Below are positions 10,526 through 22,079 of a DNA stretch of 64,000 bases, piece by piece (the first letter of the stretch is position 1; every line of letters starts with the position of its first letter). Where the stretch lies: positions 26,134,501 through 26,198,500 of the forward strand of contig JBAIAC010000059.1 in the NCBI GenBank assembly GCA_037349315.1, given 5' to 3'. The position numbers and the translations under genes are program-made. This stretch comes from Chelydra serpentina. Its lineage: Eukaryota > Chordata > Testudines > Chelydridae. Below the pieces are notes generated by a model, which was given only the letters and a program-made list of their open reading frames with translations, ran no database searches and was not told the DNA's origin.

Positions 10526-11560
10526 GAAGCATTCAACAAAGGCTACACTCTAAACACAGTCTTATAATTCTAATACTCCTGTTTTAACAATACTAACACA
10601 CAGGTGAGCCAGACTGAGTCCAGCTATGTATTTGTTAGTGTTCAGTTGAGATATGGGGACCTTGGCATGAGCTGGCACCTAATCTACCAGCGTTACAAAA
10701 GGACTTGAGCTAAGATGGTTACCAAACCCCACTGATGCCATTTCCTGCATGCTTGGAGTCAGGGCTGGGAACAGAAGAAACTAAGAACATGTGCTGGGGC
10801 CAGTTCAGGAAGTTTCTGCATTGGGCGATCTAGACAAGCAAGCCACCAGTCCATTAAGAAGCCAGAGCTGCACGTCCCCACCAGCAAGTTAACAGGGGAA
10901 GAAACAGAATGACAATGAAATGGGGTTTAAAGTTGGAAGGTGGGAAAGAGACAGCACAGCTCAGAGAGTCCCTGCTAAATTCCCATCCCCCCAAATGGAG
11001 CTTGTATTACTCTGAGACTCTGGCTTTAGGAATCTGACAGCTTCAGCACTTCAGTGACCAGCACCGAGAAAGATCTGACCCTGCAGTGGCTGCCAGGAGA
11101 CAGCTAAGACCCCCAGGGGATTCCAGTGAGCCCAGCTGGAGTCAGAAGAGGAACCTGTCCCACTCAGGCATGAATTTAAAACAAGATGACTTTAGGTTAA
11201 GCCAGCCACCACCACAGTGCTGCAACACTCCACCTCAGGACACACAGCTCGGGCAGCACCATCCACCTTGGGCAGATGCCAGGGAAGGAGGTGGGGGTGG
11301 AGGAGTTTGAGAGTGTTAGGATTCAGGGCATTTGGTTAATTATTAATGCTTATTAATTATTAGATAACCATAACCCCTTCCTTCCCCAGATCCTATTTTC
11401 CTGAGAGAAATACAGTACCCCTCTCTGTTAGTCGTGGTGTATCCTTTATTTGCTGAGGTTTATTTTATTTACTTTATTGTCCCATTGTCTCCCGTGCCCT
11501 GGGCTTTCCACTCCTTTCCACTTTTGCGATGTTATCTGATTAGAATATGACATCTGATTA
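10526..11560. other. No recognisable feature
   Basis: About 1.0 kb between Harbinger A and the RTE insertion. No long open frame, repeat family or RNA gene is evident. The stretch near 11290-11310 is G-rich and simple. Confidence 0.5.
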
Positions 11561-11596
11561 AAGTGTGACACCTGGATCACCTGGATCGATCGGACT

Positions 11597-12331
11597 TCAG
11601 CTGTCGTTAAGACTGCGCCGATCACAACACGTCTGCCATTCTTCTCGCACTCTTGCCTTTCTTCTCCATGTTCGTCCGAAACGTTTAACGATGTCATCTT
11701 CCCATCTTCTTGGAGGCCGACAGGGCAGTCTTTTCTGTTCTCGCGGGTACCACTCAGCAATGATTGCGGTCCACCTGTTATCCGTGAGCCATGCTGTGTG
11801 GCCCGCCCATCGCATCTTGTTATGTCTGCTTTCCACGACAATATCTTTCACACCGCTGCGTTCTCTGATTATTTCATTTGGTATACGATCCAGAAGGGAG
11901 ATTCCCAACATAGCTCGTTCCATTGTCCTTTCAGCTACCAGCAGCCGTTGCTCTTCTCTCTTCGTCAGTGCCCACGTTTCACTGCCATACAGCATGGCTG
12001 GCAGCACTGCTGAATTGAAAATATTTTTACGTGTGGTCTTGTCAATTTTTCCTTTGAGGACGTCATTGGTGGAATTAAACGCACACCATCCTGCCCGAAT
12101 CCTTCGCGAGAGTTCTCCGTTCAGGTCTTGGCGCATATTAACTTCTTGGCCCAAATATATGTACTGTTCCACTTCTTCGATGTCTTCTCCTGTTACAGTT
12201 ATTCGGGCTTTTCGTAAGACGTCTGATCGCATATATTTCGTTTTGCAGCGGTTCATTTTCAGGCCAACCTGACTACTTTTCTTGTCGAGTCTTCATAGCA
12301 TGCTCTGCAGTTGGTTGGTGCTTTCGGCAAC
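11597..12331 (-). pseudogene. RTE ORF C-terminal region
   Basis: Continues the reverse transcriptase on the other strand. Landmarks: MNRCKTKYM, YIYLGQEV, RRIRAGWCAF, AVLPAMLYGSETWAL, RTMERAMLGISLLDR, RHNKMRWAGHTAWLTDNRW and GRPPRRWEDDI-like PCRPPRRWEDDI. These are the RTE thumb and C-terminal segments. The frame is open for ~219 codons from 12256 and ends at the natural stop near 11597. Similar proteins are common in RTE elements of nematodes and other invertebrates, so a horizontal origin is possible but untested. Confidence 0.85.
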
Positions 12332-13367
12332 TCTGTGCAAGCTTATATGGCGAAAACTGAAGGATGACTTCGAGAACTTCCGGAAAGAAAAGCTCCTTAA
12401 AACAGCTGAATCATGCAAGAGCCTCAGGACATGCAAGCGGGAATTGAAGCTGTATAGATTGAGCGTAACAGCATTGAAGAACAAGGATGGAGAGACAGTA
12501 ATCGACAGAGCAGGGATGGAGGAGGTCTGCAAGGACTTCTACACAGAACTGTTCAAATAAAGAATCAACGTCCCCCTCCCAACCCTCGAAGAGTCAGAAG
12601 AACGTGTCCCCCCAGTAATCGTCAGCGAAGTCCGAAGCGCACTACACCAGATGAAGAAGGGAAAAGCTCCAGGCAAAGATGGAATAACGTCAGAAATGAT
12701 GTATGCAGGAGGCGAAAAACTTTGGAAGGCCCTCGCTTTAAGATTCAGTCGATATCTTGAAGAAGGAAAAATATCATCAAGCTGGAAGGAGTCGAATACC
12801 ATCTTGCTGCACAAGAAGGGTGATCGAGAAAATCTTAAGAACTACCGCCCTATATGCCTGCTCTCTTACATCTACAAGCTCTTTACAAAGGTGATAACGA
12901 ATCGACTTTCGCAGAGTCTGGATGAACAACAGCCGAGAGAGCAGGCAGGGTTTCGAAGAAATTTCAGTACAATCGACCATATATTTACCCTTAGCCAGCT
13001 CCTAGAAAGAGCGAGGGAATACAAACTTCCGCTGTGCATTGCTTTTGTCGACTATGAAAAGGCCTTCGATAGCATTGAGTTTAACGCAATATTAAAGGCG
13101 CTCGCAGAGCAGGGCATTAACACGCAGTACATTATTGTGTTGAAGGAAGCGAATACTGGATGTACAACAGACCTTACTCTCCTTGAAACTCCCCTCCGCA
13201 TCCCAATTGAGAAAGGCGTAAAGCAAGGAGATACAATTTCACCGAAACTATTCACCTCCTGCCTCGAAATGGTTATGAACAAGATCAATTGGAGGAGTGG
13301 TATCAACATAAATGGAGAAAGATTATCTCATCTCAGATTTGCAGACGACATTGTACTAATTGCCGAA
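12332..13367 (+). pseudogene. RTE reverse transcriptase domain (inverted half)
   Basis: Reverse transcriptase of an RTE-clade non-LTR element. Landmarks in order: KMKKGKAPGKDGITSEM-like start (from 12651), ILLHKKGDRENLKNYRPICL, EQAGFRRNFSTIDHI, CIAFVDYEKAFDSIE with the first catalytic Asp, KGVKQGDTISPKLF, and LRFADDIVLIAE with the catalytic FADD box. One in-frame TAA at 12558-12560 interrupts an otherwise open frame from ~12282 to the break. The upstream endonuclease is absent. Few lesions suggest a fairly recent insertion. Confidence 0.85.
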
Positions 13368-13378
13368 AAGTGTGACAC

Positions 13379-14399
13379 ATGGCCAGAAAAGGGTTAAGCA
13401 GATCACAGGCCAAATAACCCAGAGTCAACCTTTAGAGACATGTTAGAAAAGTTTATAAATGAAAATTAGGGCCATGCAATTAGGTTAGACTAGAACTTTG
13501 AAATGCAAGCCTGTATTGTTAGGGAATTAGAAGTTATATTAATCGTGTATGTTTGCCTATATCAGTTTCTGTCTAGTACCATAGCTATTGATGCAGAGAT
13601 CAAAAGGGAATGTTAACATTTAGATGAACCTTGGTTGAAGTAGTGTCATTGTTTATATTACTTCTGGGGGGATTCTGCACCCCTGTGGGGGAGCTGAATT
13701 CATTTGGCCCACATTTTTCTGTGCTCCTCCACCCCCGGCACAGAAAAATGCAAAAAAAAATAATAAATCAGCCAGAGGATATGTTCCTCCTCCCTGGTAG
13801 CCCAGGCAGTGAGTCTGTTCCAGTGTGCCTGGACTTGGAGCACCTTCAGAGATGGGGGAGAGGGGCCAGGTGTGCCTGCGTGATCACAGTTGGGGAGCGG
13901 GGCTGAACATATGTGCGTGCCAATGAGAGAGAGAGACTCCCTCTCACCCCTTGCTACTGCAGCTCATGCGGCTTTTTTATGCATGAGAAAGGCTAGAGGC
14001 ACAAATGTAGCAGCCCTTCCTGAGTTAATTGATTCATTCTCTGAGGCACTAGCAGCCTGACTGTGTAGTTAGTAACATTGTTAAAGTTGCTTGTGATGGT
14101 TAACTATCATGTTTCTATTGTTCTTCAACGGTTCCCATTCTCAGTCAATTCCCCCAAGAGCATAAAACCTGTTAAAGTTTTAAGGCCCCTACATTGCCAG
14201 AGTGATTTAAAGGAGCCTTATTATAAATGACAGTAAGGGACTCCTGAGTTAGGAAGATCTATGTGCTTTCTCACTGTTTTCCTGTGCCAAAGTGGCACAA
14301 TGGGGTTAGATTACAGCTCAGGATTTATTTTACTTATTTTTTAAAAATAGACTGAGAGGGCAAATAAAACTTTTACCAAGCAGTTAACAAAATGTCAGG
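13379..14399. other. Mostly unassigned; possible MITE scrap near 13660
   Basis: The stretch at about 13660-13770 (GGGGGATTCTGCACCCC, then GCACAGAAAAATG) looks like a fragment of a short DNA-transposon repeat common in reptiles, but I cannot define its ends. The rest shows no gene or repeat I can name. An AT-rich patch lies near 14320-14345. Confidence 0.35.
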
Positions 14400-14822
14400 A
14401 TGATCAGAACCAAGCACTTCCCAAAGTATCCAGCCAGGTCAGAAAAAGTTACCAAAGGGTTATACGTTCTTTTGCACGATGTGAACCATCTTCAAATCAT
14501 GCATCAAAAACAGCTACACCAGCTTCTTGTGCTCGAGAATTCCCTACAAATACCTGGTTTTTCTGAGGAGCTAAAATTGTACATGGAAAAGATTGTGCCT
14601 GAAGCTATTCAAAGTCAACCTATTTTTGTAGACCTCCAAGTGTTTTGTCTTTCAGTGACGGAGAGAATTCCAAATATCGCCAATCTGGCCTTGAATTGCA
14701 TAAATGCTGTCTCAAATTCTGCAGATGCAGAGAGAAGCTTTTCACTGTACAATTTGACCCTTTCTAACAGAAGGAAAGCACTAAGAGAAAAACTTGAAGG
14801 CTCTTTGTTTTCTGTACTGTAA
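14400..14822 (+). pseudogene. hAT-type transposase C-terminal remnant
   Basis: A 140-codon frame. Its end carries the hAT dimerisation signature: PNIANLALNCINAVSNSADA, then ERSFSLYNLTLSNRR. The N-terminal half has no diagnostic motif beyond LYMEKIVPEAI. The DDE and BED regions are missing, so this is the last ~100 residues of an old insertion. The sequence ACTGTAATTTAAATGAAAAT at its end is repeated near 14957, which may mark a short tandem duplication. A domesticated gene cannot be excluded but there is no supporting gene structure. Confidence 0.7.
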
Positions 14823-15714
14823 TTTAAATGAAAATACTGGGTTGCACTGAAATGCAGGACAATGATTAGCAATACTGTATGACTTTCCTGTGTGAAAATC
14901 TGAGCAATTTAAAATGACATTCTACTCTTTTTTTTGGTTCCTGTTTGGTGTTCTGTACTGTAATTTAAATGAAAATCCAGAAATATAACTGGAATGCAGG
15001 GTATCAGTTACCAAGTGTTTGTAACTTAACTTTCATGGGTTAAGTGTATATGGACTGTTTAATGGATAAATTACCTTATGTTAATCCATATAGCTAATTT
15101 ATCTATTCTGCAAGAGTTATTTGCAGCTGCAAAGCTCAACATCTCTACTATGAATCTGGTTTCAGAACTATACTCATATCTGTATGTATACTAATCTATT
15201 AACCAATTAACTTTTTTTTTTTTTTTTTAAATGAGTGTGTTTAGGGTTGGCAGCACTGTGATTTTAGGGTAAGATCTGAGTTATATATTGACCTGGGTGT
15301 ATGGCTGGTCCTTGGGGATCAGAAGAACCTTTTATTTGATTAAAACTAGTTTTAAATAACCATTCATCACTAAGTTCAATGCTTTTGGTGGGGATATAGG
15401 AACTGGAATACCTAAGGAATTGCTTTTCTGACTTCCTGTTAGCCAATGTGGTGAAACAGAAGTTCAGATTTGTGGCTGGTTTGATATATCTTATGGAAGA
15501 ATAACCATTGGTCTCAAGGCATGATGCCTTATTTCTCAGTAGTTTGTCCTCAGTTTGGTATTCTCAGTTGTGACCCACAAAGGCAAAGTTACAACTTTGT
15601 AGAATTACTATAGGATTTCTCAAGGGATAGCCACCCTGTGCATTGGGCATGGTGCAAAGTCTCTTTGAGTGGAGGCACCAGGAGGAAAAAAGAAAAAAAA
15701 AAACCAAAAAAACC
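14823..15714. other. No recognisable feature
   Basis: AT-rich DNA with a T-run near 15210-15228 and an A-rich stretch at 15686-15712. No gene or named repeat is seen. Confidence 0.5.
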
Positions 15715-16746
15715 CCAGGACTCCCTTGGGACTGTCACTTGATGTGCTGAGATACCACCGAGCCTAACCCTTCTGCCAACATGGGAACCCCTTAACTCTG
15801 TCTTTCTGAGCTAGACCCTCCAGGCCTCCTCTAGCACAGACAGAGATAGGGCTACACCCCTCTGCAGAATACAGACGCTGAGATCAGATCAGCTCTGGGC
15901 AGACTCAGTTAATGGGACATGCCTCAGCACCCTAGTGCACAGCTTTTCTGGGAGCCTGAACCACAGATAAATTTGTCTTACACTGCATAAAGTTTTAAAC
16001 AAAAGTATAAAAGACAGGATTTAAGTGATCATAAGAGGTAACAGACAGAACAAAGTAAGTTACTTAGGAAAATAAAACAAACATGCATGGCTAAGCTTAA
16101 TAGTCTATGTAACCGGTTTCTTAGTGTATCTTTGAGGGTGAGATATTGTAATAAGCTTCTTTTACAGACTAGATGCATTTCTAGTCTAGGCCCAATCCTT
16201 CCCCATGTTCAGTCTCTGTTAGTTCCAGCAGACATCTTGGGTGGTAAACAGGGGTCTCCTCTCGACTGACCCCTCCTGTTAGGTTTCCCACCCTTATATA
16301 GCTTTTGCAGAAGGTGGGAATCTTTTGTCCTCTTCTTTAAACTTTTTCCATGCCTCATGGAAAAATATGAAATCTAAGATGGATTCCAGCATCAGATGAC
16401 ACTGACATGTCTTCACAGGGACCCCCCATCGCTCCTCCTCCTCACAGGCATCCCACAGACTTACTGGAAAACAGATCCATTCACAGCCAATTGTTTATTG
16501 CTTAAGAGTCATCAAGTTCCTGAAGTACCATTAATGGCGCTCACTTAGCATAACATTAGTAACAGAAGTTTACACTTCTTATTTCTAACTTCAGACATAG
16601 AAATGATACATGCATACAAATGGGAAAATCATATTCAGTAGATTACAACTTTTCCAATGATACCTTACATGATGCATTTTGCATAAAGCATATTTCAGTT
16701 ATGTCATTTATAAACATTCATAAATCATATGGAGTGCAACGTAACA
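15715..16746 (-). mobile_element. LTR of the same family as 24967 and 50186
   Basis: Co-linear along most of its length with the better-preserved LTR at 50186-51367. Shared blocks include GGACTGTCACTTGATG versus GACAGTCACTTGATGC, GGGAGCCTGAACC, GGTAACAGACAGAACAAAG versus AATAGACAGAACAAAG, and the terminal CATATGGAGTGCA. The plus-strand left end is eroded and abuts an A-rich tract, so the boundary is approximate. No target duplication is visible. Confidence 0.65.
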
Positions 16747-16889
16747 GACCTGACCTGTGAGGAACGGGGAGAAAATACTCTAAATATTAGTGATAACAAG
16801 CACCTGGGAGAGAAAAGGGAGAAGTCTTAAGCTTGGGGGAGGGGCTATATATTATAAACAAAACAAGTTTTAAAACCCAGGGACCTGTC

Positions 16890-17359
16890 ATCGGGGCCAT
16901 CACTTCTCCCCAGCTCCAAAGCATGTGCTGCCACACCCAATCTCAGTCAAGGAGGGTTTTTTTTCCCATAACAGATGGTAACAAACAACAGAACACAGTC
17001 TTAACTCAATCCTCAGTGACAGGCTTCAGGGCCACCCCTCCCAAGGGCTTCTGGCACTCCAGCTCCTGGCAGCTTACCAGCTTCATCCAGTTCTGCTCCC
17101 CTCCCGGAACAGCAGCCACTGGACCACTTCTCTGAGCCCCTGCTCCAGGAATCTGCCCCAGAAGTTAGCTCCAATCCAGTGGGGCTCTCTCTCCATGGGG
17201 CTCCACCTGTCTCAGTCCTTCCTCTCCAGCTGACTACTAGCGTCCCTTTATAGGCCCAGGTGTAGCAGAGCCCTCTTGAATTAGGTGGATTGGGTTTACC
17301 CGCTCTGGTCCAGGGGAGCTGGGCTTAGTCTATCCACATGGACCAGGTACCCTGTGACA
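16890..17359 (-). mobile_element. Probable second LTR-like repeat
   Basis: On the minus strand the block begins TGTCACAGGGTACCTGG at 17359 and has a TATA-like CCTATAAAGGG near 17250. The composition and start resemble a retroviral LTR, but I cannot define its far end or a target duplication. Confidence 0.4.
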
Positions 17360-17547
17360 CATTTTAAATGAAAACCTGAAGGAAAGTTAAAAGAAAAATA
17401 ATGTAGCTAACAGTTGTTCCTAATAAGTTTATCAAGGATCAAAGTGTAGTTTCCAGTGAGCATTTAAAATGTAAAACACATATTTCAATCACAGCTTAAA
17501 CTAAAAGAAGAAAAGGCTTTCAAGCTGCTTTCTATGTTTGAGAGTAA

Positions 17548-18327
17548 GGCCTTGGCTACACTTGCAGATGTACAGCGCTGTTAGTTAAACCCGTGTTCGT
17601 ACAGCTGAGTAGGGAAAGCGCTGCAGCCTGTCCACACTGGCAGCTGCCAGCGCAGTAACTACCACTGATGTGGCTACATTTGCGGCACTTGCAGCTGTAT
17701 TGGGAGCGGTGCATTATGGGCATTCAGGTAGCTGCAACGTGCTTTTCAAATGGGGGGAGGTGAGGGGGACTTTGACAGGGAGTGTTTTGAGAGAGAGGGG
17801 GCGTTTTTGAAATCTCCACAGAGTGTCAGCTCATTATTTCCACACCTCCACATCCCGCCTCTCTCTCAATCACTGAAAGCAAACAGCAGGGGCTTTGTTT
17901 GTTTTTAAAGAGCAGATAAAAGAGAGGAAACGGAGCCTTCTCCCCCCCCCCCCTCCAAGGCTTTGCTGCCGGCATTCCTAACGGAGCCCTCCCCTCTTTC
18001 CCCACCCTGCCTGCAAACAATAGCTGTGGTTGTAAAGCTGTGTTTGTAGTAACTCCAGACGGAGCTCTGAACTCTAACCCGGAAGTGCCGTTTCAAAACA
18101 AAGCAGCTTCTGGAGATCAGTAACTGCGTTGTTCCTGGGCTACACTGAAAGACCAACGTTCCACCCACTTCGCAACAGTTGCTATTTCTCTCGGGGAGGT
18201 GGAGTACATGCAGCGCTGTATCTGAGGAGATACACCGTTGCACGTGCCTTGCAAGTGTAGCCAGTTAATGAGTTACAGCGCTGCCGGCAGTTTTATTACA
18301 CTGTAACTTGTAAGTGTAGCCAAGGCC
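17548..18327. mobile_element. Non-autonomous Harbinger (B family), 780 bp
   Basis: The left end GGCCTTGGCTACACTTGC and the right end (reverse complement GGCCTTGGCTACACTTAC) are inverted repeats flanked by TAA at 17545-17547 and 18328-18330. The left ~170 bases match the reverse complement of the right end of Harbinger B (about 34460-34610): GCAGATGTACAGCGCTG, TGTCCACACTGGCAG, CAGCGCAGTAAC. It encodes no transposase and was probably mobilised by Harbinger B. Confidence 0.85.
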
Positions 18328-18330
18328 TAA

Positions 18331-19394
18331 ATGTTGCACTCATGAGGATTCAGTCCTTATTTAAGAATCAGGTCCAAAGTATTTTAAAAGTAAACAGCTA
18401 CGTGAATGAACAAGCTCATTCAACAGCAGAGCTGAGCAAAATTCAGAATTTCCATCCAATGGAAAATTCTAATATTTCTATTTTTGTCCCACTTTGCAAT
18501 GAAAACAAACAGTTGGTGTCAAAAATGTTCAAGAATGGAATTTTAAAAAATAATGTGGAAATGAAGAAACGTTTGTTTCAGCCTTCTCAACTGAAATGAA
18601 ATATCTTGCATTAAACTGCATTTTTATATTGTGCATTACCTCCTGTAACTGTGCTATGGCAGCCTGATGCTGCCATTCTCCCCTATGGGCCAGGCTTACT
18701 GCATGGACTACACAAATCCCATGATGCATCCAGTGTCATGTGACTCCCTGCCACACAATGAACCACACATCTTGGTCAGAAGGGAGTCCACATTGGATTA
18801 TGGGAAATAGAGTCCTCCAGGGAGTCTGATAAGAAAATGGGGCCCTGAGGTAGAACTTCCATAAGGCAATGTGCTAATAGGGAAACACAGTTTAATGTTT
18901 TGCTGAACTAATTTAACACAAAATATTTTGGGTCAATTCAAAACAAAAAATTCTGATTGGAACTGAACCCACCCAAAACAAATTATTTCAGTGATTTTTC
19001 TTATAGAAATTTTTTTTTTTGCAAAATCAAAAACTGAGAATTTTTGTGGAAACTGTATTTTCCTTTGGAAAATCATTCTAATGGTAAATTCCTGAAGAGC
19101 TCTCTATACAACAGTCTGCACATTCCATTAGCTACTCAGAACAAATAGTTCTATTTTAAGTATTGGAGCATTGAATCTACATGAACAAGTAACATTCAGT
19201 TACTGCTACAAGTCTATAGGTGGCGCTTCTCAGGAGGGGACACGAAGCTGCAGGTGCACTGAACAGTGGGCACTGCAGCTCAGTGTTGACACCTATAGAA
19301 AGGTGGGTTGGAAGGAAATTGGACGCAGTGATAAATGCTCTGAGAAGGAAAATCATTTTATTTCACAACAGAAAGGGGATCTTGGGTAGCAGCT
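18331..19394. other. No recognisable feature
   Basis: About 1.06 kb of AT-rich DNA. Short open frames only. A T-run occurs at 19010-19020. Confidence 0.5.
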
Positions 19395-19930
19395 GGACTG
19401 CATGGACTACACAAAGGTCATCAAGTCCAGTCCCCTGCACTCATGGTAGGACCAAGAACCCCCTAGAACATTCCTGACAGGTGTTTGTCTAACCTGCTCT
19501 TAAAAATCTCCAATGATGGAGATTCCACAGTCTCTCTAGGCAATTTATTCCAGTGCTTAACCACCCTGACAGTTAGAAAGTTTTTCCTAATGTCCAACCT
19601 AAACCTCCCTTGTTGCAATTTAAGCCCATTGCTTCTTGTCCCATCATCAGAGGTTAAGGAGAACCATTTTTCTCCCTCCTCCTTGTAACAACCTTTTAGG
19701 TACTTGAAAACCGTTATCATGTCCCCTCTTTGTCATCTCTTTTCCAGACTAAACAAACCCAGTTCTTTCAATTTTCCCTCATAGGTCATGTTTTCCAGAC
19801 CCCTTGTTGCTCTTCTCTGGACTCTCTCCAATTTGTCCATATCTTTCCTGAAATGTGGTGCCCAGAACTGGACACAGTACACCACTTGAGGCCTAATCAG
19901 CACAGATATTTCCAGTTTAGGCCTCAACTG
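19395..19930 (-). mobile_element. CR1 LINE, 3' part of ORF2 and tail
   Basis: The minus strand encodes the end of CR1 ORF2: [47 protein letters not shown], then VFKYLKGCYKEEGEKWFSL, GLKLQQGRFRLDIRKNFL and VVKHWNKLPRE. A frameshift near 19725 separates the two halves. The 3' end near 19395 reads into ACTTGATGACCTTTG-type sequence, the CR1 tail. This is a standard 5'-truncated copy. Confidence 0.9.
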
Positions 19931-19935
19931 TGCTG

Positions 19936-20175
19936 ATTAAGCCTCATCAGGACAGGGGCGCCGACTCCATGGTGGACTCCGGGCTCCGGTGCTGGAGCAC
20001 CCACAGAGAAAAATTGGTGGGTGCTCTGCACCCACTGGCAACTCCCCACCCGCCCCGGACCCACGGCAAACTTACCGGGCACCGGGAGATGTTGCGGGGC
20101 CCCGCCCCCGACGCTGGGCAACGTCGCCCGGGGCCCTACCCCCGAGTGACAGCACCCACGGGCGGGGCCGGACAT
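19936..20175. repeat. GC-rich interspersed repeat fragment
   Basis: The block from GGGGCGCCGACTCCATGG through GGAGCACCCACAGAG and GGTGGGTGCTCTGCACCCA matches my memory of a GC-rich turtle DNA-transposon repeat. Ends are not defined and nothing is encoded. Confidence 0.35.
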
Positions 20176-20273
20176 CAGCCCCTGTGAATCAGGAAGAGGC
20201 TAAATAGCACTGATAGTCAGAATTAAAGGAGAAAACAGACAGCCATGCAATGAGTCCTATCCATCTACATACT

Positions 20274-20925
20274 GTGGCAGAGCTCCAACCTTGTCCCCAT
20301 GGGTCCCACACTTCTAGGTGGTTGATGCTAGCCTCAGAGGCTCACTGCGACCCTCCACATAGCCCTTCTCTCTCTAGGGCCAGGGTTACAGTCTACTGAG
20401 CCCTTTTCATCATAAGCCAGCCAGAAGGTTGGTGAGAGATCTCCCCCAGTCTCTGTTGTCCCTATGGGCTTATTGCAGAACAGTTTAGCCTCCTGTTCTG
20501 CCAGAGGCCTGTCTTTGCCTTATAGTGGCATATTGAGGGGGGAACCCGGGCCTGCCCTCTACTTCAGGTTCCAACCCAGGGACCCTAATGGTAGCAGCTG
20601 ACCTTTCACTGCCAGAGCTGCTACATTTCCCTAAACCACTTCCCCACAGCTCTCCCGCTTCTCTCTTCTTCACCCTTACCAATGGCTTGAGAGTGTCTTC
20701 CTTGCCAAGCCCTTCAGCAGTACTTCTCCTCTGGTTCCCTAACTCTCTCCCAGCATGACTGGAGTGAGCCCTTTTATATTATCAGAAGAGCCTTAATTAG
20801 AGTCAGGTGTTCACATTACCTTAATGGCCTCAACTGACTCTTTGCAGGTTAATTAGTCAGGTGTTCTCATTAGCCTGGAGTAGCCCCTGCTCTGGTAGGT
20901 CAGGGAACAGAAACCTGCTTTTCCA
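20274..20925 (-). mobile_element. LTR-like repeat (uncertain)
   Basis: The plus strand begins TGTGGCAGAGCTCC. The minus strand has a TATA-like ATATAAAAGGGCTC near 20768. The middle (GGGGGGAACCCGGGCCTGCC) resembles the R/U5 part of a turtle LTR I have seen before. Boundaries and target duplication are not established; the right edge runs into Tx1 sequence. Confidence 0.35.
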
Positions 20926-22079
20926 GTGGCTCTGCCCTTGACTTCTTTCCTATTGTCCTCTGGCCTGGAGGGAGTTGGGAGGCTGCTGCTCCTGCTCTTG
21001 TTGGGACTGCTGCTAGGCCCTGAGCCCTCCCTGCTGCTCCAGCTACTCCCCTGGCTGGGCCAGACACCCCCGCACTACTCTACTATCTGGTTGCTGAAAC
21101 TCCCCCTTCCCCCCAACGCCCTGGTTGCTGCTGCAGCCCCTTGGTGGGAAGGCTGCTGGCCCTCTCTGCAGAAGAGGGGAGTGGGGGGACCCCTGTTCCA
21201 GCCCCTGCTGCGACCACCACCATCTGTGAGGTGTCCTGCCTGGCCACAAGACTACCATCTGGAGTTGCTGGAGCTGCTGCTGTGTTTGCTGCCAGGGAGC
21301 TGCTGGCACCCTGAGGAGGAAGACCCAGGACACTATCAGCCGCTGGAGGAGCGCACACCGACCCTGCAGGCCACCATGGAGGGGGGCCTCCAAGGACTGA
21401 GTATTGTTCGAACTGTGCTCCAGTGGTGGGGGTATTGATTGTGTTTGTGGGAGCACAGGGAGTGTGGCGTGGAGCCTGCCCCCTGATTCAGCTGTGCCCT
21501 TCCCCAACCCCCACCACCACTGCTACCCCCTCCACTGCCCCCAGTGGCTGCTTACCATCTACCCCAAGCTCCTGCCTCAGAGACTCAGCTGCTTGCCTGG
21601 CTTGCCACGCCTTTTTACCACCGTTTGGGCCTTCAGCAGCAGCCAGCCATATATTGACTTTGTGCAAGCGCACGTGGGTGCACGTGCCTCCCCCCATACC
21701 CCTTGGACTGACCCTCTCCCCCCAGCAGCATGCCCTTTGCTATCTGCCCCTTGCAGCTATTTACCCTCTTACCCCGCCCCCTTTTTGGTCCCAGCCTCTT
21801 ACTAGCTTCAGTTTGGTTGCCTGCCCTGCCCTTTTCCCTCTACAGTCTTTGTTTTTGTCCCACCCAAGTCCTGAAGCTAGCTCCTTGGTTTTCTGCCCCA
21901 TTCCCAGCCTGGTGGTCTCCCTCCCCTTGCAGCCCCCGTTTGCCCTGATTGGCCCCTCCCCTCGTGCGCCCATGCCCCCTCCCGTGAGCTTGTGCCCCTC
22001 CCCTATTTGAGTTTACCCCTGGCTCACTGCACCCCCCATGCTCCTTTCTCTGGTATTTTCCCTTCCCTCCCTGCTCATC

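Larger units (their letters stand above)
11572..13367 (-). mobile_element. RTE-type LINE with inverted 5' half (twin priming)
   Basis: A 1.8-kb insertion flanked by an 11-bp direct repeat, AAGTGTGACAC, at 11561-11571 and 13368-13378. The left part (11572-12331) is the 3' half of the element on the minus strand. The right part (about 12332-13367) is the preceding reverse-transcriptase portion on the plus strand. The break in the protein is continuous: the plus part ends FADDIVLIAE and the minus part begins (V)AESTNQLQSML, sharing GCCGAAA at both edges. This is the expected product of twin priming. The 3' tail at 11572-11590 holds short GATCCAGGT-like repeats, as RTE elements have. The endonuclease domain is missing (5' truncation). 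Confidence 0.85.

Noticed and set aside
14400..14822. Domesticated hAT gene
   Set aside because: Only the C-terminal dimerisation part remains and no exon structure or longer frame is visible.
20926..21438. Leucine-rich secreted or membrane protein of 170 residues
   Set aside because: The leucine run comes from a CTG/CTC-rich pyrimidine tract; there is no conserved motif and the stretch precedes Tx1 ORF1, so it is taken as untranslated sequence.
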